64,000 bases of DNA from Ascaphus truei (Eukaryota; Chordata; Amphibia; Anura; Ascaphidae). Both the position numbers and the translations under genes were made by a program. Shown piece after piece: positions 11,346-22,975 of the stretch; within the stretch, counting starts at the first letter, position 1; every line of letters begins with the position of its first letter. The stretch covers positions 54,550,676 through 54,614,675 of the forward strand of contig CM071570.1 in the NCBI GenBank assembly GCA_036426205.1. Reading direction: 5' to 3'. The notes beneath the pieces are model-generated. The model did not search any database and was not told the DNA's origin. It saw only the letters and a list, made by a program, of their open reading frames with translations.

Positions 11346-12467
11346 TTAACTGACCAAAGCAGGATCTTTGCTGATCAATTACAGGAGAACGAATAGATCA
11401 GCAGCATAGGGAATTAGTTTTCAATAAAGGTAACCAAAGGCTGCATATATTAAAACAAACATATCTTTTTTTTTGTTTTAAGTGCCGCTTAGATTGCCTC
11501 TTTAAGATTAGTTGGGAATTACAAAGTAGGAATCTGAGGGCACATTAAGCCATAGATTTTTCAATTTTTTTTATTTTGGAAATCAAAATATTTTTTGTTC
11601 TATTCTAGCAATATTAAATATCAAGCTTATGTTAAAAGGCAGAGAACTATGTTTTGACTGGCCAAGCACATTGCACTGAATCACCACGAAAAAAAGACAA
11701 TGCTGATAGCTTTATTTATAAACTCCATTAATGAAATTCTCTGTACTTATAAAAAGCACAGCTTTGTCAGAACATTCTCCTGATAGTTAATACATGCTAA
11801 ACCTATTTTATCTGGCAGTTGTTTTGATTCAGGCAGCAGATCAGAAGCATTGAAATGACACCCTCTGCCAATATTTCGCCTTTTGATTATTCTGTTGATT
11901 AAAGTTAAAGGTATTCCAACAGTGTGTTATTTGGTAACGTGGTATTGGTAACAGGCTCAAATTCTGGCAAAACATTTCCAGTGAGAGATAAGGCTCCACT
12001 TACACATCTAACAAAATAGAAATGTGGTCTGTGCACAAAAGGCTGAATAGCCATTACTTTTATACTCCAAACTTGCTGCGTGCTACCCATTAGCAATAAA
12101 GTCATCTGTTTAAAAAATCCTTCCTTACCACTACACACAACAGAAATATGCAAGTGCAAGCCAAATGTTGCTAAATGGGACGCAGAGGAACTTTGTTAAA
12201 AAAAAAATATTTCTTTCAAGTTGGATTTATAATCTTTTGTTGCTTAAAGCAGAACAGAGGAAATAAATTAGTAATGTCAAAAATATCCACGTAAACATCA
12301 AGAGAAGGCAATTAATAATCTCACATCATGCGTATTCACATGTTCACCCAGTAGACAAGATGTTCCAAAGACCAAAAGATAAATAACATTGTTCACAGCC
12401 CCATCCCATGTACAAAACGGCTGATGCATAACAGACATAGGTCAGGGGAGATTGCCGGTCTGAATTG

Positions 12468-12510
<43 letters not shown>

Positions 12511-12550
12511 TAAAATTCAAAGGGCTAAAACATATAAAAACTTAATACAA
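11346..12550. other. TASP1 intron with a CA microsatellite
   Basis: No gene features. An (AC)n run of about 20 repeats lies at 12469-12509, only some 45 bases 3' of the exon e donor (minus strand). Confidence 0.6.
12469..12509 (+). repeat. (AC)n microsatellite
   Basis: Uninterrupted AC dinucleotide run of about 20 units, just downstream of the donor site of exon e in the transcript direction (TG repeat in the pre-mRNA). Confidence 0.95.
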
Positions 12551-12554
12551 TTAC

Positions 12555-12639
12555 CAAGGAGGGATTCTGCCAGCTGAGAGCTTTCCTTTCTGTCCTTCAC
12601 ACAGCAATTTATTTGCTGCCAAAACTGGATTTTTGATTC
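12555..12639 (-). CDS. TASP1: TASP1 coding exon e (fifth coding exon)
   Basis: An 85-nt exon with acceptor CTTGTTAAAG before 12639 and donor GTAATTG after 12555. Two bases (GA) complete a Gly codon begun in exon d, 27 codons follow, and TG starts the Cys codon finished in exon f. The peptide reads IKNPVLAANKLLCEGQKGK and LSAGRIPP, matching the IKNPVSVANRLLCEGQKGK and LSAGRIPP segment of vertebrate taspase-1. It is separated from exon d by only 1.2 kb, the shortest intron seen. The phases on both sides agree exactly with the neighbouring exons, so the model is secure. Confidence 0.96.
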
Positions 12640-12754
12640 CTTTAACAAGAAAGCAAAATGGTTAAAAAAAATCATATCAAATCTAACTGTCTGCATGATG
12701 ATACAACATCATAATCCGATTTTATTTATTCAGGATGCACATAAAGTGTATGTT

Positions 12755-13031
12755 TTAACCCTATTCATGTCAGAGGAGTCGCGGAACCCCTCCGGCAAAC
12801 AGCAATCACGTCATCACATAATCGCAGCGTCCCCGATTACGGACTCTGAAGGAATCATCCTCGTGTGTTTCCCCGAGTTTTTGATCGAGTTCTGTACACC
12901 ACATGAGCGCAGGACGCTGTCCCCTAAAAATCGAGCTAAAAAAGCCCATTATGTAGCCACACCGTCATGGGGACCCTGGAGTGCCACATCGCAGGACGTA
13001 GTGGTTACTTCATTTGGGCACTGAAAGGGTC
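12755..13031. mobile_element. MITE, possibly piggyBac type
   Basis: Begins at TTAACCCTATTCATG and ends (reverse-complemented) TTAGACCCTTTCAGTGCCC, giving short similar ends next to TTAA or near-TTAA, the piggyBac target. The interior, with CATGGGGACCCTGGAGTGCC and GCAGGACGTAGT, resembles the segment at 22240-22300, so it is an interspersed family in this genome. The ORF 12695-13024 is incidental. Confidence 0.4.
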
Positions 13032-13373
13032 TAATCACAAAAGACATTCATATTGGAGTCCTTTTTAATAGTTAAAATGGATGATATCTTTAAAAAGCCT
13101 TTAATTCTATGTTAAATGCGTGAAAACATCGGGCTATCAATTCTCTATGGCCATGGATTTGCTTTTGTAGTAATCTGCTTTAACAATCCAAAAATGATTA
13201 TGTTGTGCGTCTCATTAAAAATATTTACGAAAAATATTAGTCTGGGCTTATTACGATGAGTGGGAACCAAGTAACAGTGGGGAATCATACAAAAAGATGC
13301 AAAAATACAGAAAAATATATTTTCTAAAGATAACGATATGAGAGACTTTGCATCCACGAGACCATGATATACT

Positions 13374-13401
13374 TAATAATAATAATAATAATAATAATAA
13401 T
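13374..13401 (+). repeat. (AAT)n microsatellite
   Basis: Nine to ten AAT units. The run sits at the edge of the MIR-like segment that follows and probably started as the A-rich end of that repeat. Confidence 0.9.
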
Positions 13402-13635
13402 GTTTTTTCTTGTATAGCACCAACAGAGTACAAAGTTTTGCAGGCACGAATCCCTACCCCGTACAGCCTAAAGTCTATTTTTATGGTGCCAGATGCACAG
13501 CGAGATAAAGTGACTTCCCCAATGTCACAAGGAGCCGGACACAGGGATTTGAATTAGGCTCCCCTGCTTGAAACTCGGTGCCGTTGTTCTCAGAGTCGGA
13601 GCCTTTACTCACTGAGCCGCTCCTTCAGCCCTATC
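13402..13635 (+). repeat. MIR/CORE-type SINE or L2-tail repeat
   Basis: Contains TATAGCACCAACAGAGTACA, then AGTGACTTCCCCAATGTCAC, GGATTTGAATTAGGCTCCC and a terminal ACTGAGCCGCTCCTTC. This is the conserved order of the MIR-like SINE and L2 tail seen across tetrapods (GCGCC..., TTGCCCAAGGTCAC, GGGATTCGAACC, CTACTGAGCCAC). Old and diverged. Confidence 0.65.
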
Positions 13636-13885
13636 ACTTACTATACTGTAACTTGTTCAGAAAATCTTTTTAACTCTTGCACCCTCCACTCTAGAAGAAA
13701 ACTAAGTAAACATCTACAGATACAATCAATCCCTAATCACAAAAACACATGTTATATGTTTGTTATTGAAGCGCTGGGATATAATGACTTCACACTCTTA
13801 CTGTTCGCACTATTATTCCTTACATCACATTTATTATTGACTGCACACCAAATCAGATGTAAAAGTTAATACGCATGGACCGTAC

Positions 13886-14006
13886 CACTTAGTGATCCCA
13901 CTGCTCCAAAGCTTAAAGACTTGCCGTCCATTATGCTGGCGTCACATTCTATTTCTCCCAAGAGATTCAAGTTGGACCCCATTCCAGCATTTGTAAAAGG
14001 GGAGTC
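13886..14006 (-). CDS. TASP1: TASP1 coding exon d (fourth coding exon)
   Basis: A 121-nt exon with acceptor TCTGCATTTAG before 14006 and donor GTACGGTCC after 13886. It has 40 codons plus one base. The peptide starts [14 protein letters not shown], continues [19 protein letters not shown] and ends GAVGSLS, nearly identical to the most conserved stretch of taspase-1; the NAG-GS and DA-IMDG motifs are shared by the whole asparaginase-2 family. This is structural core of the alpha subunit. It follows exon c after a 15.4-kb intron loaded with CR1, Pack-hAT and minisatellite DNA. Confidence 0.97.
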
Positions 14007-14009
14007 CTA

Positions 14010-15390
14010 AATGCAGAAAAGAATAATGAATTTAGCACATAAGAAAGACAAATAATTATATATTTAATGTTTTTTTTCCCAAGAATCACCTTTTGAGAAA
14101 AACAGGGAAAGCATTCTTAAACTATGCATCATAACGACTCACCCCAAATAGTAAAGATCATATAATTACGCACTTCAATCTTTTACTACTCCTACAATAC
14201 CAAGTAGAGATCACAGGCTACAATGAAGCAAAAAATGACAGTAAACAGAGGTGGAGGTGGCATTACGAAAAAAAAAAAAATATGATGTTCTTCCTTAGTT
14301 TTTGACAATTTACAGAAGAATTTAGAAGTATGCAATAACTAGAAGCATTGCACGCAACTCATGTATGAATCAAGAAGGTAAATTAGGAAGCAAAACAGAA
14401 ATTTGCTAATGAGAAAAATGTAATACTCAACATTCTACGTGCCAAAAAATTATTTGGGGTTTGATGAAGTTTCCCATCATGAAATTAAGTTTTGGTTAAT
14501 GCTGGAGACAAACGCCAGCTTTGTGGTTATATCAAAGAAACATTCTCAAAAAATAAATTAGACTATTCAGATCATTTGCATGTGCCATTATGATGCTAGA
14601 GTACATTTATAGCACAGCTTCAAAGCTGCTACATGATGCATTAACGTTTGTGATCCATGGTCCTACAAGAACCATTGTAGGATACCATGCTGCTCCAGTA
14701 CACTTGAAAAAACATGAGATTTGGAAAGTGCTGTGCACTATTAAGCAGTTCCATTCATAAAAGGAAGCTAATGGTGGTCCCCTGCAATGTATCACTTCCT
14801 AGGACAAATCCATATTTCTTCAGGACCAACATGGCTAGCAAAACTATAAACCATACTGTACTTCGCATACCAGATTTCCTACTAAATCCTTTTGGGAGCT
14901 GTACAATTTCATAATGCAGGGTTTACTTTTTGATGGCTGGTTTATAGAATCAAATAAGAAACGTAAAGTAAACGCGATTTAGATTCAACACCAGCACCTC
15001 CACAATTTCTTATATTTTATTTTTTTAGCACACGACCTGCAACTAGGATTCATATATTCTTAACCAGAGCAATTAGTCTAGTAAGAACTAACCCAAATAT
15101 TCAAAGACAGAATTCTTACCTTAATTTTGCATTTAAATTTGGTGAAAAATATATAACTTTTATATTTCCCTTTATGTACAGTACTATTGGTTCTAAATGA
15201 ATATCTGAACCTATGAAACAACACATTCTCACCCACTACTAGTAATCTACCATATATTGACCACAAGGAGAAAAAAAGGGGATTATAAACAAAGGGGTGA
15301 GGTTTCGCCCCACACCGATTCTTCTCTTATAAAGACAAGGTGTGGAGTGATGGTACTGTACATTTTTCAAACAAGTGAAAAGTTTTTCAT
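14010..15390. other. TASP1 intron, nothing recognised
   Basis: AT-rich intron upstream of exon d in the transcript. No exon or repeat signature that I can support. Confidence 0.5.
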
Positions 15391-15405
15391 AATATACATA
15401 TATAT

Positions 15406-15440
<35 letters not shown>

Positions 15441-15453
15441 TATATACATATAC

Positions 15454-15500
<47 letters not shown>
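15391..15500 (+). repeat. (TA)n / (CATATA)n microsatellite
   Basis: About 110 bp of alternating TATA and CATATA units, self-complementary and able to form hairpins. The apparent ORFs of repeated Tyr-Ile or Thr-Tyr are products of the repeat. Confidence 0.95.
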
Positions 15501-15501
<1 letters not shown>

Positions 15502-15629
15502 TATAACACACACAAACGGCACTATCCTCTTGACAAATAGCAAAGAATCATAAAGATGAGAAGCGGTGAAGGTGGACATGAGGAATGAGGTGGACATGAG
15601 GAATCCCTAATTCCTCCAACAATATACAG

Positions 15630-16447
15630 AATTAAACCAATTGTCCACAGCACTCCAGCAGTAACAATCTCACTGGGGTAACTAAGACCCCCTAAAGAAA
15701 GAAATACTAGTATTCAAAATAAGGGTTTAATAAACAAACACATCTAGAATAAAGCTGTACAATGATGACAGGTGGAAAGTACAACACATCCAGTATACAA
15801 TCTGTGATATAAACCTTAATGCATAATCAAGTGCCTAAAATGTACACAAAGAAATAGCCATCAGTACACAATCTGTAGTACACCACTCACAGCATATTTA
15901 CTGTATAAGTGTAAATTACAGTATATACAGAAGAGCTAGCTGTAATAAGCCTAACTGCTGCAAGTGTAACTACCTTGAGAATACAGGAAGGAGTATGCTG
16001 ATGAGAAAGTGTAAAGGAACACTAAAATAAACGAAAGTATACTATAAGGTATAATAAGATATACCAACAGAAATGCAGTGCACATCCACCACCTTAAAAA
16101 CAGAACATGAAGAGAATTTTTCAAAGGGAATATGGAGTATACAGCAAATTACCAATAAAGGGTACTGTATAGACAAATAGTGAGGAGTACGGCACTAACA
16201 CAGAGGAAGAAAACAATACACAACTATGGGAACACAAACAGCAATCAGTATAATAGGGGGGGGCACGCTTTGGGGTAATATTCCCCATCAAGGCCCTTTC
16301 CCACGTGACCCTAATGGACAGTAGTATTTCCCTTTAATTAATCCTATCCAAGGAACCTGAAATCGTCCAGTAGTGTCTCCCTTGCAGGATTAATTAAAGG
16401 GAAGCGATTGTTACAGTTTGAGTGCTGTGGACAATTGGTTTAATTCA
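15630..16447. mobile_element. Inverted-arm element, probably Penelope terminal-repeat derived
   Basis: GAATTAAACCAATTGTCCAC and AGCACTC at about 15630-15660 recur inverted at about 16410-16447, giving arms of about 45 bp. Near the right side, the minus strand at 16262-16300 reads CTTGATGGGGAATATTACCC then CAAAGCGTGCC, a decayed version of the hammerhead-like motif seen in the other Penelope-type loci of this window. A smaller inverted pair around TTAATTAATCC lies at 16335-16400. No protein coding remains. Confidence 0.45.
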
Positions 16448-16879
16448 GTTTTTCATATACAGTAGAGATCAAATGTTGCTCATTTTGCTTAAAAGTCTGT
16501 CATCTTTCATACACTTATCAACCTTAACTTGTCTTCCAGCAGTGGTCTATAAAAACAAAATGTAAAAAAAGGGGAAAAAAACATGTACTGCATTACCTTA
16601 GTAAAAGCATGTTTCTTTACAGCAAGGTGGACCATGAGAAATTAGATATGTGAATAGGAGGCTTTGTGACCTATTAGGGAACCAAGGGTTTCTGCAAAGG
16701 TTCATAACGTTTCCAAGCTTAACTGGTGGTGCGACTTAAAGGCATTTTAAATTACTTTCCAAGTTTGTGTTGGCAGAGAAAATGAACCAATAAGTGAATC
16801 TGAATGCCTTCCACAGGTCCACCAAACCAGCCTCATTCACAGAGTGGTCTCATTGTACAGTAGTAAACCTGCAGACAAG

Positions 16880-18776
16880 GTTCTGGGCAATAAAATGCAA
16901 ACGAGCACAGATAAGGAAAAAGCAGAGGTATTAAACAAATTCTTTGCCTCTGTGTTTACCAGGGAAGAATCAAGTTCAATAGTAGCGCCACAGGAGGAAG
17001 CCACAACCTCCATATTAATGACCAATTGGTTAACTGAGGAAGAAGTTCATAAGCGACTTGAAAAAATGGAAGTAAATAAGGCACCTGGCCCCGATGGCAT
17101 ACATCCAAGAGTTCTCAAGGAGTTAAGCTCAGTAATAGCAAAACCATTATATTTAATATTCAAGGACTCCATTTCCACAGGCTCAGTACCACAAGATTGG
17201 CGTAAAGCAGATGTGGTGCCTATATTTAAAAAGGGAGCTAGATCACACCGGGGAATTACAGACCTGTAAGCCTGACTTCAATAGTAGGGAAACTACTTGA
17301 AGGTTTAATACGGGATAATATTCAGGAATACCTAATGGAAAACAAAATTATTAGTAATAGTCAGCATGGATTTATGAAGGATAGATCTTGCCAAACTAAC
17401 CTTATTTGTTTCTTTGAGGTGGTAAGTAGGAATTTAGACCAGGGTAATGCAGTTGATGTGGTCTACTTAGATTTTGCAAAGGCTTTTGATACGGTTTCAC
17501 ACAAGAGGTTGGTGTACAAAATAAAGAAAATTGGACTCAGTAATAATATATGCACCTGGATTGAAAACTGGTTAAAGGACAGACAACAGAGGGTTGTCAT
17601 AAATGGAACTTTTTCAGGTTGGGCTAAAGTCATGAGTGGAGTACCTCAAGGATCGGTACTGGGACCCCTGCATTTTAACTTGTTTATTAATGACCTTGAG
17701 GTTGGGATCGAGAGCAAAGTCTCCATCTTTGCTGATGATACTAAATTGTGTAATTATAGAATCAGAGCAGGATGTAATTTCTCTTCAGAAGGACTTGGAG
17801 AGACTGGAAACGTGGGCAGGTAAATGGCAAATGAGGTTTAATACAGATAAATGTAAGGTTATGCATTTGGGATGCAAGAATAAGAAGGCGACTTACACAT
17901 TAAATGGAGATATATTGGGGGAATCCTTGATGGAGAAGGATTTAGGAGTGCTTGTAGACAGCAGGCTTAGCAATAGTGCCCAATGTCATGCAGTAGCTGC
18001 AACGGCAAACAAGATCTTATCTTGCATCAAACGGGCAATGGATGGAAGGGAAGTAAACATAATTATGCCCCTTTACAAAGCATTAGTAAGACCACACCTT
18101 GAATATGGAGTACAATTTGGGGCACCAATCCTAAGAAAATACATTATGGAACTAGAGAGAGTGCAGAGAAGAGCCACCAAATTAATAAAGGGTATGGACA
18201 TTCTAACTTATGAGGAGAGGCTAGCTAAATTATATTTATTTACATTAGAAAAGAGGCGTCTAAGAGGGGATATGATAACTATATACAAATATATTCAGGG
18301 ACAATACAAGGAGCTTTCAAAAGAACTATTCATCCCACGGGCAGTACAAAGGACTCGGGGCCATCCCTTAAGGTTGGAGGAAAGGAAATTTCACCAGCAA
18401 CAAAGGAAAGGGTTCTTTACAGTAAGGGCAGTTAAAATGTGGAATTCATTAGCCATGGAGACTGTGATGGCAGATACAATAGATTTGTTCAAAAAAAGGT
18501 TGGACATCTTTTTAGATGGGAAAGGTATACAGGGATATACCAAATAAGTATACATGGGAAGGATGTTGATCCAGGGATTAATCCGATTGCCAATTCTTGG
18601 AGTCAGGAAGGAATTAATTTTTCCCCTTAATGGGGTTTTTTGTTTGCCTTCCTCTGGATCAATAAGCAAGTATAGATATAGAATAAAGTATCTGTTGTCT
18701 AAATTTAGCATAGGTTGAACTTGATGGACGTACGTCTTTTTTCAACCTCATCTACTATGTAACTATGTAACTTTTT
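16880..18776 (+). mobile_element. CR1-clade LINE, 5'-truncated, RT domain nearly complete
   Basis: The translation follows the CR1 ORF2 order: KAEVLNKFFASVFT, NKAPGPDGIHPRVLKEL, WRKADVVPIFKKG, NYRPVSLTSIVGKLLEG (after a frameshift near 17245), YLDFAKAFDTVSH, SGVPQGSVLGP, catalytic FADDTKLC near 17729-17752, and after a second frameshift near 17770 KWQMRFNTDKCKVMHLG, EKDLGVLVDSRLS, LVRPHLEYGVQF and RRLRGDMITIYKY. The apurinic endonuclease is absent, as in most CR1 copies. The 3' end CTATGTAACTATGTAAC at 18755-18774 is the short direct repeat typical of CR1 tails. The only coding defects seen are the two frameshifts, so it is a relatively young copy. It lies antisense to TASP1 within an intron. 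Confidence 0.95.
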
Positions 18777-18779
18777 GTT

Positions 18780-20098
18780 TCCTATCGGTTTTTACATGAA
18801 AATACCTGAGCTTGCCCCTACAATACTACACAGCTCGTACAGCAAAGCCTGGGATAAGGAAATACTGTACAGTCAGTGGGCACAATCAAAGATAGCCTTG
18901 TCCCTTGGACTCGTCAGCTTTGAGCCTAGTCACTCAATTTGCATTGTGAAGATGGAAGCGGCTGCAAACAAGACACAATAAGGGTATGGTCGGTGCAATG
19001 AGTGATAAAATCCCTACAATGTACAAGGAACAGTAATACAAAAGACCCAAATCAGGGATCATGCATCTCTTCCACGGGTCCCCCAACGCTGCTTCATTCA
19101 CCCAACTAAGATTCAAAAGCTCAAACTGTAGAAGACATTCTAGGAAACATAATAATAATCCAGTAATTCAGCAGTTTTTTATTAAAAAAAAATCCTTCCT
19201 AAAAGTTGCAAATCACTGATACTCTACTGTAAAAACAGAGGTTTTGTTATTGTTAACTTGCAGTAATATATTTTTACGGTCTACACTGTGATTCGTAATT
19301 GTATTTATTTGTATGTAGTGCTCAAACAATATTTTCTTGTAAGTGGGCACATTGTTTTTTAAAACAACAAAATGGCTGCCCTTTCAGCCACAGGAAATAG
19401 CGTTTGTGACTCAATAAATAAAGAATAGAACAAGTAACAAGAATGAGCTAAAGCAAAAAAATGAATTTCAGGCATGTCATATAGATACAGAATATTATGT
19501 TCTCCACAGCATTTTCCTTCAACATTTACATAAATGGGTTCTAGAAAGGAACACATACTGTACCCTCTAAAAACGTCTCAAAGGGTTACTCTTTAACAGG
19601 CTGACTTTACAGTAGAAATAATATGTGTTTTACCACATTCTTTGCAGAAAGACAGCTTTGATGGTAATATCATAGTTTCTACTGGAATAGGATCAATATG
19701 GCTTGTCAAAAGGAGTTTACCTCCCCAGTTAAAAATTAATGTAAACACCAAAAATGTGTTTTAGCAATCATTAATATAGGTTACATAAAGGAGTTCACTG
19801 TACACACAGTACATATTGATTATTTTCCTCTTCCTTTCTTTCATTCACTGTAAAAATAATGGCACAGAATATTGTTCAGTGGTTAGCAGCACAATCCACA
19901 TTAAGGCCAACCCTACGTGAAAAATCTACACTGCCCTACACAGTTGGCTACAAATATGTTGACAGAACGATACTTTGAATGATAAAGTAGCTTGAATGTT
20001 TCATCAAATTAAGTCTAATCCTCCATTACATAAAATGAAGCCAACACCTTTACTGCTCTAATAAACCTCAGGAAAATTGCTCCATTTTAAGAGAGATA
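18780..20098. other. TASP1 intron, nothing recognised
   Basis: AT-rich intronic DNA between the CR1 copy and the Pack-hAT. No gene-like features. Confidence 0.5.
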
Positions 20099-20106
20099 GA
20101 TTAAAT

Positions 20107-20751
20107 CAGGGGTGGCCAACTCCAGTACTCAAGGGCCAACAACAGGTCAGGTTTTCAGGATATCGCTGCACAGGTGGCTCAATCATACACATCCTTCCCA
20201 ATTGAAACAAGATGTTGGCATGCCAGACCTTCATTAATCCAATCACGCTTTGAGAACCCTGCTTTCCCAAATGGGTTCTTTTACTTGAGGAATAATAGAG
20301 TACTCTATTTTTCTGGAGCATTTTATTTTTTGTATTTGTTGAAGAGAAACTAGCATTTTATTTTTTGTATTTGTTGAAGAGAAACTAGTCAAAATGACAG
20401 ATTGGTTCCATCTTTGCCATGTTCTTAGCATGCTGTTTTTACGGCTAGTTCAGTGCATGTTTCATTGAAGGCATGTCACTTGGTAAGGTTCTATGGAATT
20501 CATTGTGCGCAATGTTCTTTTGTTGTAGAACAGAACTATGAACATTCTCTTTTTCTATAAACAGGCAATTGAAAAACTGCAGGCTGGTGATCTAGCAACT
20601 GATGCAGTAACCGCGGCTCTTATTGAGTTGGAGGTACGTGAGATTTAAGTTGAGTCGCTCAGTCGTTAAATGAGCCACCTGTGCTGAAACAGGGATATTC
20701 ATAAAACGTGATCTGTTGGTGGCCCTTGAGGACTAAAGTTGGCCACTCCTG
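20107..20751 (+). mobile_element. Pack-type hAT element carrying a TASP1 exon fragment
   Basis: The left end CAGGGGTGGCCAACTCCAG and the right end (reverse-complemented CAGGAGTGGCCAACTTTAG) form inverted repeats of about 85 bp. Flanking octamers GATTAAAT (20099-20106) and GACTAAAT (20752-20759) are an 8-bp target duplication with one mismatch, diagnostic for hAT. Between the ends, 20187-20654 is homologous to the minus-strand segment 29383-29872 of the TASP1 locus: intron, exon c and intron. The element has no transposase, so it depends on hAT transposase from elsewhere. Its captured exon is in the opposite orientation to TASP1. A 33-36 bp internal direct duplication near 20320-20390 has a counterpart at 29640-29710, so it predates the capture. 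Confidence 0.85.
20565..20633 (+). pseudogene. Captured copy of TASP1 coding exon c (69 nt, intact frame)
   Basis: Acceptor TTTTTCTATAAACAG precedes and donor GTACGTGAG follows a 69-nt open segment of 23 codons that starts AIEKLQAGDLATD and ends ALIELE, near-identical to vertebrate taspase-1 (AIEKLQAG...ALVELE). It lies in the Pack-hAT on the plus strand, so the minus-strand TASP1 transcript cannot use it as an exon. Its reading frame and splice sites are better preserved than those of the genuine exon at 29404-29466. It could be exonised if a plus-strand transcript crossed it. Confidence 0.9.
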
Positions 20752-20759
20752 GACTAAAT

Positions 20760-21330
20760 AAACAAATAAAAAAAGCTCCATACAAGGGTGGTCAGAATTC
20801 AGCATAAAATACCACACTAGAAAAATAGAAGAACAACTGTTAGCAGAGGTAAGAAAAAAAGCCTAAGAAAGAATAGCTGTGCATTTACAGATACAGCACC
20901 TAACATTCCAGCTCTGTTCAATTTGCACCATTTGTCAATGGATTTAACTTTTTTGTAAGTGAAAGATTTTTGTTTCCAGCTTGAACTTCTTTTACAGTTA
21001 GAGAATGTTTAATGTTTCCGTTCTTAAAGGAAAATTTGTCAGAATTCACCCAATTGTTTAAAAGACTTACTTCTTTAGCAACTAGAACAACTATTATTTA
21101 CGGTTCTTTGACCACTTGCTAAGAAATATTATGCGTGAGTTATAAGACATTAGCAATACCGTTTATCCAATAAAATCCCCCCCAAATCTATAATTGAAAC
21201 AAATAATTTGCACAGAAACTATATGAAATTGAAAAAAAGTGAAAGTACAGTATCAAAAAATGTGGGGGAATGGGTATTAATTGAAGGCTGGACCATATTT
21301 TGACATCAGCTCCAAATGGATTTTGGGGGA
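20760..21330. other. TASP1 intron, nothing recognised
   Basis: Short AT-rich stretch between the Pack-hAT and the first copy of the tandem segmental duplication. Confidence 0.5.
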
Positions 21331-21332
21331 GA

Positions 21333-22975
21333 ATGGATCAGACATCAACAACTTGTTTTTCTTAAGGCATCAAGGAAAGTGTTATTTTGTGTCCAAAGGC
21401 ATAGGGTAACAATCTGGTTAAGAGAACACCTCTGGAGTCACAACGCACCTGTTAATGATATGATGAAGGAACAGGGTAACAATAGTGGTGGTGTAGCTCA
21501 GTCAGAGTAGCCTACAGGCTCAATAAACACCACCAGCAATGGTCACCTTCTTTGCTCAGAAATAAAGGGCTTGAAACATATAACTTTTCAGGATAAAACA
21601 AGATAAGGAATGATATCCGATAACACACAAGAAGACCACCTACAGTAATAAGATGTCCTCAGAAAAAAAAAATCTTTCGAGCCCTCTGGAAAAGGGCAAA
21701 ACTGGAGGGTGGGTTGGTCAGGAGAAAGGTGAGAAAGTACTTCTTCATGGAAAGGATATTGGAATTATGGAACAGTCTTCAAGTGGAGACTGAAACAATG
21801 TAGGCATTCAAAACGGCTTCAGACAGGGATGGCTATCCAGAATTTTAAATATAGGTATGGATCCTATATGTTGTGCGGTTACACAAGAGGTAGGAAAAGA
21901 AGGCAGACTACGTGGACCAAGTGGTTCTTATCTTCCATCAGTTTCTATGCCCTGGAGAACAGCAAATTCATGGGTCAAAACCAGCCAGGTACAAGAAGTT
22001 ACAAAGACTAAACAGTCATAGTCTATTAATCAGTGCTGTATAGCGAACGGGTTTGGCATGAAGCAATAGTGAGGGGAAAAGAAGCAATAGTGAGGGGGAA
22101 AAAAGCAATAGTGAGGGGAAAAGAAGCAATAGTGAGGGGGAAAAAAAAACTAATTCTGAAACTAATGTGAAAACGCTATGCTTTTATACAGAACGAGATC
22201 TCCCCTACAAAAACGAGCAAGTAGATTAGGATGTACTTACTACATCATGGGACCCCTGGAGTTACAGACCCCATGAAATAGTAGCTGCGTCCTGAGGCAC
22301 CCAAAGGCTTAATATAATATCACTGTGCAAAAAGATTTTATTGACAGATGTTGCCCTGCATCATGGTCTGCTCACAACTCAATCCCTAATGATGAAGGTC
22401 ACCCTTAATTAAGGCTTAGAAAAGCAACATCAAAAGTTCATGCCATAGGTTTGTGATAGATCACCGTAGCCTTGGACCACGTATGGGCAACTGGGACTGT
22501 GCGTTGCTCCAATGTGAGTGTAGATGGATGTAGGACCTCCAAACCCATAGTCCCAAGGGGCTAGCTGAAGTTTATCTACACACCTCATTCTTGTGAACCT
22601 CTCAAGTTAGTCTCTGACCAGTGTTCCATATATCTGATTCTAGGGGTGAGCCTCAGGTAGCCACGACACTGTTCTTCTGTGGTCATTGCCTGATGCTTAT
22701 CACCCCCCTTTTAGTGTTTAGCATTTTCCTACTATACTCGACGGTAACTTTCCCAGTGGTACATTCACAGAGGATTCATTGTCAACCAGACATTTGTTTG
22801 AGACCACTATATGGACTGTCTCATTATTCAATCCCTATAGGAGTCAATATGCATCAGGTCTTGAGTCTCACAAGATTGTATTATAGGTTCATCAAAAACC
22901 TGACAACTTTATTATACAAGACTTTATTGCAATATATGTTCCCTTGTACTATTGAGCACCGTTTGAGTCTGGGAG
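21333..22975 (+). repeat. Segmental duplication, copy 1 (unique part)
   Basis: About 1.64 kb that recurs in direct orientation at 24393-25992, from CATCAACAACTTGTTTTTC to the start of the GAGTCTGGGAGTGTTT array. The interior has a 20-21 bp minisatellite (AGCAATAGTGAGGGGAAAA) at 22060-22145 and a segment at 22240-22310 related to the MITE at 12755. No protein-coding content is recognised. Confidence 0.9.
22060..22148 (+). repeat. 20-21 bp minisatellite, 4 units
   Basis: Units AGCAATAGTGAGGGGAAAAG repeat four times with alternating A and G run lengths. The counterpart in copy 2 at about 25098-25172 has the same four units with many single-base losses. Confidence 0.85.

Noticed and set aside
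12695..13024. 109-residue ORF as a gene
   Set aside because: It lies inside a TTAA-bounded repeat and resembles the non-coding segment at 22240; no motif.
20565..20633. Plus-strand TASP1 exon as evidence for a plus-strand TASP1 gene or an inverted assembly
   Set aside because: The other five exons are on the minus strand in correct order, and this copy is bounded by hAT inverted repeats and a target duplication.
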